Source of the DNA: Burkholderiaceae bacterium
Lineage (GTDB): Bacteria > Pseudomonadota > Gammaproteobacteria > Burkholderiales > Burkholderiaceae
Direction: 5' to 3'
Assembly (NCBI GenBank): GCA_947371415.1
Contig: CANBPJ010000050.1
Location: 1-11,625, forward strand
DNA length: 11,625 nucleotides
The notes below the pieces were generated by a model. That model was not told where the DNA came from. It made no database searches and saw nothing but the letters and a program-made list of their open reading frames with translations. Positions 6,485-11,625 of this stretch are shown piece by piece (position 1 is the stretch's first letter; each line of letters begins with the position of its first letter). A program made the position numbers and the translations under genes.

Positions 6485-7373
6485 CTTCTAGATTAATCTT
6501 CGGCTCCCAGTCAAGCTTCGCTTTAGCCAGCTCAATGTTGGGTTGACGTTGCTTTGGGTCATCCGATGGCAATGGCTGGTGAATAATCTTGGATTTACTG
6601 CCCGAGAGCTTCAAAATGGTTTCGGCCAACTGGAGCATGGTGAACTCACCCGGGTTGCCAATGTTGACTGGGCCAGTAAAGCCATCTTCGGAGTTCATCA
6701 TCTTGACCATTGCATCAATGAGGTCATCCACATAGCAAAAGCTTCTGGTTTGCTGACCATCACCATAAATAGTGATGTCTTTACCCTGCAGGGCCTGAAC
6801 AATAAAGTTACTCACGACCCGACCATCGTTGGGGTGCATGCGCGGTCCATAGGTATTAAAGATACGAACCACTTTGATGTCTAAATTGTGTTGACGGTGG
6901 TAGTCAAAAAAGAGGGTTTCTGCACAACGCTTACCTTCGTCATAGCAAGAGCGAATGCCTATCGGGTTCACCTTGCCCCAATATGCTTCTGGCTGAGGAT
7001 GGACTTCAGGGTCACCATACACTTCGCTAGTCGAAGCTTGCAAAATACGGGCTCTAGTTCTTTTAGCAAGACCCAGCATGTTAATTGCACCATGCACGCT
7101 AGTCTTCGTTGTTTGCACGGGATCATACTGATAGTGCACCGGAGAGGCTGGACAGGCTAAGTTGTAAATTTGATTGGTTTCTACATAGAGTGGAAAGGTC
7201 ACATCGTGACGCATCACTTCTAAATGAGGGTTGCTCAATAAGTGGGCCAGGTTCTGCTTAGAGCCTGTAAAGAAGTTATCGACTACCAAAACCTCATTAC
7301 CCTCTTTGAGAAGTTTTTCAGTGAGATGCGATCCTAGAAAGCCAGCGCCACCGGTGATGAGGATTTTGTTCAT
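6438..7373 (-). CDS. UDP-glucuronate decarboxylase (UDP-xylose synthase), extended SDR family
   Basis: This NAD-dependent epimerase/dehydratase-family enzyme probably converts UDP-glucuronate to UDP-xylose and CO2, giving a sugar donor for surface polysaccharide or LPS. Residues 6-14 hold the Rossmann motif TGGAGFLGS. NLACPASPVHYQYDPV (71-86) and KTSVHGAINMLGLAKR (90-105) are hallmarks of the UXS subgroup, as are STSEVYGDPEVHPQ (114-127), YWGKVNPIG (131-139) and the catalytic YDEGK (Tyr144, Lys148). RIFNTYGPRM follows. Simple dTDP-glucose dehydratases or GalE do not carry the CPASPVHYQ segment, which is why decarboxylase is preferred. The protein is 311 residues, the size of soluble bacterial UXS, with no transmembrane stem and no ArnA-type formyltransferase domain. 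It lies 21 bases after the DUF2721 gene. No UDP-glucose dehydrogenase or glycosyltransferase is in the window to show where the sugar goes. Confidence 0.9.
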   Translation of the reverse strand: MNKILITGGAGFLGSHLTEKLLKEGNEVLVVDNFFTGSKQNLAHLLSNPHLEVMRHDVTFPLYVETNQIYNLACPASPVHYQYDPVQTTKTSVHGAINMLGLAKRTRARILQASTSEVYGDPEVHPQPEAYWGKVNPIGIRSCYDEGKRCAETLFFDYHRQHNLDIKVVRIFNTYGPRMHPNDGRVVSNFIVQALQGKDITIYGDGQQTRSFCYVDDLIDAMVKMMNSEDGFTGPVNIGNPGEFTMLQLAETILKLSGSKSKIIHQPLPSDDPKQRQPNIELAKAKLDWEPKINLEDGLKETIAYFKKVVA

Positions 7374-7394
7374 ATCAACGTATCTATCAATTAG

Positions 7395-7853
7395 TTATTT
7401 AGGAAAAGGTGTATTCCATCCAGCAGAACGATAAGCATAAACCACCTCGCCCAAGACGATAGAGAGCGAAGTCATAAATGAGATCAGGCCGAGCACAAAG
7501 GTCAAAATGACATAGGTGCCCTGTAAGGAGCGTACTGCACCAGCTTGAAAGAAAAAGAGTTCCAACACTGTCAGAGAGATAAATACTCCGCTCAATACGT
7601 CAAAGAAGATTGCAGCAGTACATAGTCGACCTCGAACTTTTGCCTCATTCGCCTCCTTCATCATATGAATCAGGATTGCTTGATCCTGAATTCCGCCCTC
7701 TTGAATTCGATGTTGAATAGCGCGCATACGATCCACTGACCGAGCCAGTCGCGACGAAATAGCATTAATGAGAGTTGCTACTGCAGTCAATAAAAACACC
7801 GGGGCAAGCGCCAGTTGAATATTGTTCGTAATTGCATCTATTGATACATCCAT
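7395..7853 (-). CDS. DUF2721 family membrane protein of unknown function
   Basis: This is a small inner-membrane protein with no known role. From the ATG at 7853 it has 152 residues and three likely transmembrane helices at about 13-32 (ALAPVFLLTAVATLIN), 78-103 and 112-137. A charged cytosolic loop between the first two contains SSRLARSVDRMRAIQHRI, the region that marks the DUF2721 family. A TTG at 7868 would add five residues, but the ATG has GGAA just upstream and is preferred. The gene sits 40 bases after uppP and 21 bases before the UDP-glucuronate decarboxylase, so it is almost certainly co-transcribed with both. The context suggests an envelope role, but nothing in the sequence shows an enzymatic site. 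Confidence 0.88.
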   Translation of the reverse strand: MDVSIDAITNNIQLALAPVFLLTAVATLINAISSRLARSVDRMRAIQHRIQEGGIQDQAILIHMMKEANEAKVRGRLCTAAIFFDVLSGVFISLTVLELFFFQAGAVRSLQGTYVILTFVLGLISFMTSLSIVLGEVVYAYRSAGWNTPFPK

Positions 7854-7893
7854 AGGAATTCCAATCAATCTTTATTGATGTTTGAAAGAGATC

Positions 7894-8745
7894 TCAATGA
7901 GACCAAGCAACTAAACCACTATATGCACTTATCAAAACTAACAGACCAAAGACAATGCGATACCAAGCAAAGGGAATGAAGTTATGCCCAGCGACATAAT
8001 GAATTAACCAGCGTACGCAAATAAATGCCGAAATGAATGCTGAAATAAATCCGACCACAATCGCCCAAGTAAAGTCGCCAGATAAGGACACGGGATTTTT
8101 CCAAAGCTTAAGCAATTCATAGGCGGTAGCACCACCAATCACGGGAATGGCCAGGAAGAATGAGAACTCGGTTGCTACGGCACGTGGAAGACCAAAGAGC
8201 ATGCCACCAATAATGGTTGCCCCCGAACGTGATGTCCCGGGGATCAACGCAGCGCACTGCGCCAACCCCACTTTGAGAGCATCCAAGGTGGTGAGGTCAT
8301 CTACCGATTGAATATAGGACTTACCACCTGGCTGATTTAATTTACCTTGACGACGCTCAGCCCAGAAAATAATCAATGCGCCCACGATGAAGGCGCTTGC
8401 CACAGGAACCGGAGAAAATAAGACTGCCTTAATATATTTACCAAAGACAAACGCTAAGCCCATTGCAGGAATAGAAGCAATCAATAAATTGACCACAAAA
8501 CGACGTGAGATAGGGCTTGTCTTCAGAGTGGATGTAACCTTCCAGAGCTTCTCCCGGAACTCCCAGCAGACCGCCAAAATAGCTCCGAACTGAATAATGA
8601 CCTCGAAGGCCTTACCTCGCTCATCATTAAAGTCGAGCAAATCACCCACCAAAATAAGATGCCCCGTACTGGAGATGGGCAAAAACTCCGTTAAGCCCTC
8701 CACCACCCCCAGTATTAAAGCCTTGCTTAGCAAAATAAGATCCAT
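7894..8745 (-). CDS. uppP: Undecaprenyl-diphosphate phosphatase (BacA/UppP)
   Basis: This integral inner-membrane enzyme removes a phosphate from undecaprenyl diphosphate, regenerating the lipid carrier used for peptidoglycan, O-antigen and other polymers. Overproduction of the family gives bacitracin resistance. The 283-residue protein shows the two signature motifs that form the active site: GVVEGLTEFLPISSTGHL (13-30, with Glu16 and Glu20) and PGTSRSGATI (169-178, with Arg173). Hydrophobic segments along the chain match the multi-helix, inverted-repeat fold. It is the first gene of the minus-strand run that continues with DUF2721, the UDP-glucuronate decarboxylase and trmB. It is divergent from tolC with 120 bases between the starts. 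The ribosome site before the ATG at 8745 is weak. Confidence 0.97.
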   Translation of the reverse strand: MDLILLSKALILGVVEGLTEFLPISSTGHLILVGDLLDFNDERGKAFEVIIQFGAILAVCWEFREKLWKVTSTLKTSPISRRFVVNLLIASIPAMGLAFVFGKYIKAVLFSPVPVASAFIVGALIIFWAERRQGKLNQPGGKSYIQSVDDLTTLDALKVGLAQCAALIPGTSRSGATIIGGMLFGLPRAVATEFSFFLAIPVIGGATAYELLKLWKNPVSLSGDFTWAIVVGFISAFISAFICVRWLIHYVAGHNFIPFAWYRIVFGLLVLISAYSGLVAWSH

Positions 8746-8784
8746 AGCCGTAATTTTATAGATAGATGCAGCAGGTCTTGGGAT

Positions 8785-8803
8785 TTGGCAAAATGATGGC
8801 CAA
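8785..8803. repeat. Inverted repeat TTGGC-N9-GCCAA in the uppP/tolC divergent region
   Basis: TTGGC (8785-8789) and GCCAA (8799-8803) form a dyad separated by nine bases. It directly abuts the larger repeat to its right and lies between two divergent starts, where an operator would be expected. Five-base arms can arise by chance, so a regulatory role is only a suggestion. Confidence 0.3.
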
Positions 8804-8832
8804 TTAAGGCGTTTTACTGAAATAAGCCTTAA
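8804..8832. repeat. Inverted repeat TTAAGGC-N15-GCCTTAA upstream of tolC
   Basis: TTAAGGC (8804-8810) and GCCTTAA (8826-8832) are perfect seven-base complements with a 15-base AT-rich centre. The repeat ends 33 bases before the tolC ATG. It could be an operator for a dimeric regulator, or a hairpin in the tolC leader. There is no T-run after it, so it is not an intrinsic terminator. Confidence 0.45.
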
Positions 8833-8865
8833 ACTTCAGGGCACATTAAAAAGTAACCGAATCAG

Positions 8866-10479
8866 ATGACCCAACCCCGTTTTCGCCTCTCGCAACTCAG
8901 TACCCTTGGTTTGGTCTTGGGGCAGGCGCTCGGGCTTAGCATGGCCTCAACCGACACCTTTGCGCAAAGTGCCAATGGGGCTAAGCCCTCATTACCAACC
9001 CCAATGAGTGCTCAGTCCCTCATTGGGCTAGATGTGCCTCCACAAATGGTAATCGCCCCAAAGCAGGCTATACCCACAAATGGTGCGCCCTCAAACCTCA
9101 ATGGAAACAGTGCGACAAATGCCGGTCAAGCCTCTGATCTCATTCGACTCTACCAAGAGGCAGCTTTTAGCGACCCCGTCTTAAACGCTGCCCGCTTTAA
9201 CTACCAAGCAAGCAAAGAGCTCTATTGGCAAGGTCTCTCCTTCTTACTTCCACAGGCTACAGCCGTACCTGGCGGCACCCGCTACTATCAACACACTGCA
9301 GGCAACCAGCCAGCAAGCGCCTATTCTGGATCACGGGTATACGACCAAAAAACCTATACCGTTACCCTGACACAACCCGTTTTCAACATAGCCGCCCTAG
9401 AAGCATTCAAGCAAGGCGACTTGAATACCAAGATTGCAGATATGCGCTTTTACTTGGCGCAACAAGATCTCATCATCCGAGTCTCCCAAGCTTACTTTGA
9501 CGCGCTAACGAGTCAGGATAATGTTGAGCTATATCGGAATAAAAAAGGTTTAATTAAGCAGCAGTTAGACATTGCCCAGGCTAAATTTGATGCTGGCCTA
9601 GCAACGATTGTCGATGTCAACACAGCTCAAGCCGCTTTGGATCTTGCCAGCTCCCAAGAAATTACCGCTCAAGCAGACCTCATCGTCAAACGTGGCATTT
9701 TGGAGCAGTTAGTTGGTCGCCCAGTCGGCCCATTAAAGCCGCTCACCAAAGAAGCTAAGATTGATGGCGTCCTCAAAGACCCGCGCTCCAAAAATAAAGA
9801 TGGCAACGGCATTCCGATTGCGGATAGCGTGAATCCCCAGTTGCCAAAAGGCCAGACTTTGGATGATTGGATTCTTCAAGCGGAAACGGCGAACTTTAAT
9901 GTTTTGGCAGGCCAACTCTCGGTGAATTTAGCCGAGAGCACTTACAAGGCTTCCCAAGCATTGAACTACCCTTCAGTAAATTTTGTAGGCACGGCGGGCT
10001 ACAACACCTCTAATGGAACGGCTAATAGCTTAACGCCTTCACAGACGAATATTTACAACAACACCATTGCATTGCAGATGACCATCCCATTGGTGTCCGG
10101 TGGGTTTAATAGCTCTGTCATTCGTCAAAATGCCGCTTTGCTAGATGCCGCTAAAGCGAATTACGATAATGCTCGTCGTACCGCAGCTCAAAATACACGT
10201 ACCGCCTTTACTGGGTTCTATGGTGGTCTGGCCAGTGTGAAGGCCTATGAGGCTGCAGAGCGCTCATCCACTTCAGCGCTCGAATCTAGCAAGCTGGGAT
10301 TCCAAGTGGGAACATTGATCAATATTGATGTGTTGATTGCATTGGATACGGTGATTACCACTCGCTCACAATTGCAGCAAGCGCGTTACAGCACCATCCT
10401 GAACGCCATTAAATTAAAAGCCCATACCGCTTCGTTATCAGATGAAGATCTGATTTCAATCAACACTTTGCTGCGCTAA
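8866..10479 (+). CDS. tolC: TolC-family outer-membrane efflux/secretion channel
   Basis: This is an outer-membrane channel protein, forming a trimeric beta-barrel and periplasmic alpha-tunnel, that works with inner-membrane pumps or type I secretion systems. Residues 1-33 look like a signal peptide (basic start, hydrophobic core, cleavage near TFA|QS). A proline/asparagine-rich linker runs to about residue 88, longer than usual. Two outer-membrane efflux domains follow, about 90-285 and 333-520. Each has the family motif near its end: KFDAGLATIVDVNTAQAALD (240-259) and KLGFQVGTLINIDVLIALD (476-494). The barrel strands include VTLTQPVF and LQMTIPLV. Between the domains lies a polar insert (about 291-332) rich in Lys, Asp and Gly. 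At 537 residues it is longer than E. coli TolC. No pump or adaptor gene is adjacent, as is common for a shared TolC. The start has no strong ribosome site, but the signal peptide supports it. Confidence 0.93.
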   Translation: MTQPRFRLSQLSTLGLVLGQALGLSMASTDTFAQSANGAKPSLPTPMSAQSLIGLDVPPQMVIAPKQAIPTNGAPSNLNGNSATNAGQASDLIRLYQEAAFSDPVLNAARFNYQASKELYWQGLSFLLPQATAVPGGTRYYQHTAGNQPASAYSGSRVYDQKTYTVTLTQPVFNIAALEAFKQGDLNTKIADMRFYLAQQDLIIRVSQAYFDALTSQDNVELYRNKKGLIKQQLDIAQAKFDAGLATIVDVNTAQAALDLASSQEITAQADLIVKRGILEQLVGRPVGPLKPLTKEAKIDGVLKDPRSKNKDGNGIPIADSVNPQLPKGQTLDDWILQAETANFNVLAGQLSVNLAESTYKASQALNYPSVNFVGTAGYNTSNGTANSLTPSQTNIYNNTIALQMTIPLVSGGFNSSVIRQNAALLDAAKANYDNARRTAAQNTRTAFTGFYGGLASVKAYEAAERSSTSALESSKLGFQVGTLINIDVLIALDTVITTRSQLQQARYSTILNAIKLKAHTASLSDEDLISINTLLR

Positions 10480-10480
10480 G

Positions 10481-10498
10481 AACTTAAAAACTTAAGTT
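10481..10498. terminator. Weak AT-rich hairpin between the convergent tolC and waaC stops
   Basis: AACTTAA (10481-10487) pairs with TTAAGTT (10492-10498) around an AAAC loop. The hairpin overlaps the last codons of waaC and lies just after the tolC TAA. The stem has only one G-C pair and no long T-run, so any termination here would be weak. Confidence 0.35.
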
Positions 10499-11523
10499 TG
10501 TTGCAGAAGTATTAAAGCGCTAGCAACAACCTCTTGAGCGCTTGGTGGATTTTGCATATCACCCACATTGCAAATTCGATCAGACCAGTAACCCTCAGTC
10601 TTCCAGCGGGGAGAATCGCAATAGATTTCCACGGTAGGCTTATCAAGCACTGCTGCAAGATGAGTAAGGCCAGTATCTACCCCAACTGTTAAGGCAGCAC
10701 CAGCAATCACTGAGAAAGCCTCTTCGATAGAAAAGGCTGGCGGCACAAAGGCATCTGGAATCTGCGCGGCTAGTAATTCACTGATTACCTTCTCAGCAGC
10801 ATTTCCCCAAGGAAAAACGACTTGATAGCCACGGGCAGATAATTCTTTGCCCAAGGCAATCCAATGGCTATCTGGCCAACGCTTAGCCTCTCTGGCGGTC
10901 GAATGAAAGCACAAGACGTAAGGAGAGTTCAGGCCTATTACAGCGCTCTTTGGAATGCTTTCAATCAATTCTTTAGGGTAAAACTGTGGTGCACTTATCC
11001 GCTCCAGTAAAGGCCAATCCAATGCTGAACACATAACCCAACGCGAACGATCAACTGCGTGACATTGAGTGGGCACTTGAACTGACTGGCTATAGAACGA
11101 TCTTGCCAAGGGCTCATATCCTGAAAACTCTGTGGCATTTGCAAGACCTGCAATCACCGCATCTGAATTCTTGTGAGCTAAAGAACACACAATGGCAGAC
11201 TTTAATAAACCCTGAGTCTCGATCAAGACATCATAAGCAGTCGATTGAAGCGTCTTGCGAAAGGCAAAAAACTCTTTCCAAGTCGATAGCTTGAAGAGAC
11301 TTTTTTTCCAGCGGCGCAAACCCAATGGAATGATGTGATCAATCCCTCGAACACCGTCTCGGGACAACAGGGGGGTGAGTAGATGAACATAGGCCTCTTC
11401 CACTACCCAATCAATTTGAGCGTCTGGTAAGCGTGCACGCAAATCCCACACAATCGGCAAGTTATGCAATACATCCCCAAGAGAGGATAGTTTTACCAAC
11501 AGGATTTTGGGGGAAGCGCTCAT
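10492..11523 (-). CDS. waaC: Lipopolysaccharide heptosyltransferase I (GT9 family)
   Basis: WaaC adds the first L-glycero-D-manno-heptose to Kdo on lipid A at the cytosolic face of the inner membrane, from ADP-heptose. The 343-residue length is normal. The N-terminal Rossmann half opens with ILLVKLSSLGDVLHNLP (7-23, with the catalytic-type Asp17) and holds YDVLIETQGLLKSA (97-110), the acceptor-side signature. The C-terminal half has HSTAREAKRWPDSHW (207-221, donor-phosphate lysine region) and GVDTGLTHLAAVLDKPTV (281-298), the ADP-heptose-binding motif of the GT9 family. The KTQG-like and SxxRxxKxWP patterns favour heptosyltransferase I over II (WaaF). It is convergent with tolC, with stops 12 bases apart. 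Upstream on the same strand is the end of another gene, about 41 bases away, so waaC may be the second gene of an operon. The ATG at 11523 has only a weak ribosome site. Confidence 0.95.
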   Translation of the reverse strand: MSASPKILLVKLSSLGDVLHNLPIVWDLRARLPDAQIDWVVEEAYVHLLTPLLSRDGVRGIDHIIPLGLRRWKKSLFKLSTWKEFFAFRKTLQSTAYDVLIETQGLLKSAIVCSLAHKNSDAVIAGLANATEFSGYEPLARSFYSQSVQVPTQCHAVDRSRWVMCSALDWPLLERISAPQFYPKELIESIPKSAVIGLNSPYVLCFHSTAREAKRWPDSHWIALGKELSARGYQVVFPWGNAAEKVISELLAAQIPDAFVPPAFSIEEAFSVIAGAALTVGVDTGLTHLAAVLDKPTVEIYCDSPRWKTEGYWSDRICNVGDMQNPPSAQEVVASALILLQQT

Positions 11524-11564
11524 GCGAGCATTATCTTATCTTTTGAAAATACGCCCAAATTTAA

Positions 11565-11625
11565 TTAAAACTTCGGGGCGGCATCCCACGATAAGCCAGC
11601 AGAATCTTTGGCATTCATATTGGGA
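11565..11625 (-). CDS. Probable C-terminal end of an unidentified gene, cut by the window edge
   Basis: Reading the minus strand from the right edge gives an open frame of 19 codons, PNMNAKDSAGLSWDAAPKF, ending in TAA at 11565-11567. Codon choice resembles the neighbours, and the stop lies 41 bases before the waaC ATG, a natural spacing within an operon. Another minus frame is also open to a stop closer to waaC, but its translation (rich in Cys and Arg) looks less like a protein. The fragment is too short to identify. Confidence 0.4.
   Translation of the reverse strand, partial: PNMNAKDSAGLSWDAAPKF

Noticed and set aside
9225..9500. 91-codon open frame inside tolC in another frame
   Set aside because: It overlaps the conserved efflux domain completely and has no separate start signals.
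9793..9831. Thrombospondin-type-3 or dockerin-like calcium loop in the TolC insert
   Set aside because: Only one partial match (KDGNGIPIAD) exists, without the repeated Asp positions that such loops need.
1..11625. Mobile elements, CRISPR arrays, tRNA or rRNA genes
   Set aside because: No transposase-like protein, direct-repeat array, tRNA-like cloverleaf or rRNA-like stretch was seen; gene content and codon use look uniform and chromosomal.

Overview
The window is ordinary chromosome from a Gram-negative betaproteobacterium. It looks most like a Burkholderiales member with a small genome and moderate GC, such as Polynucleobacter. That placement is inferred from the protein sequences, the ribB-ribH-nusB order, an LPS heptosyltransferase and a TolC-type outer-membrane channel; no database search was possible. 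Genes are tightly packed, stop/start overlaps are common, and there is no sign of mobile DNA, CRISPR, tRNA or rRNA.

Layout: (1) 1-1614, minus strand: four overlapping or nearly overlapping genes for type IV pilus minor pilins (PilV-like, PilW-like, PilX-like, FimT/GspH-like), read right to left and running off the left edge. (2) 1757-3931, plus strand: a riboflavin operon, ribB (with a degenerate GTP cyclohydrolase II-like tail) and ribH, coupled to nusB and closed by a strong terminator. (3) 4077-5555, plus strand: a stand-alone succinate-semialdehyde dehydrogenase gene (gabD), ending at a perfect hairpin shared with the convergent operon that follows. (4) 5627-8745, minus strand: a compact four-gene run, uppP, a DUF2721 membrane protein, a UDP-glucuronate decarboxylase and trmB. 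(5) 8866-10479, plus strand: a TolC-family outer-membrane efflux protein, divergent from uppP across 120 bases that hold two inverted repeats. (6) 10492-11523, minus strand: waaC, LPS heptosyltransferase I, convergent with tolC. (7) 11565-11625, minus strand: probably the C-terminal end of another gene.

Many of the genes concern the cell envelope: pilus assembly, undecaprenyl phosphate recycling, nucleotide-sugar supply, LPS inner core and outer-membrane export. The others supply flavin, transcription antitermination, tRNA modification and GABA/succinate metabolism. I found no clearly new system. The points most worth a second look are the RibB protein whose second domain has lost the GTP cyclohydrolase II active site, the minor-pilin set in which two members lack a visible prepilin leader, the unknown DUF2721 gene beside uppP, and the paired inverted repeats in front of tolC.
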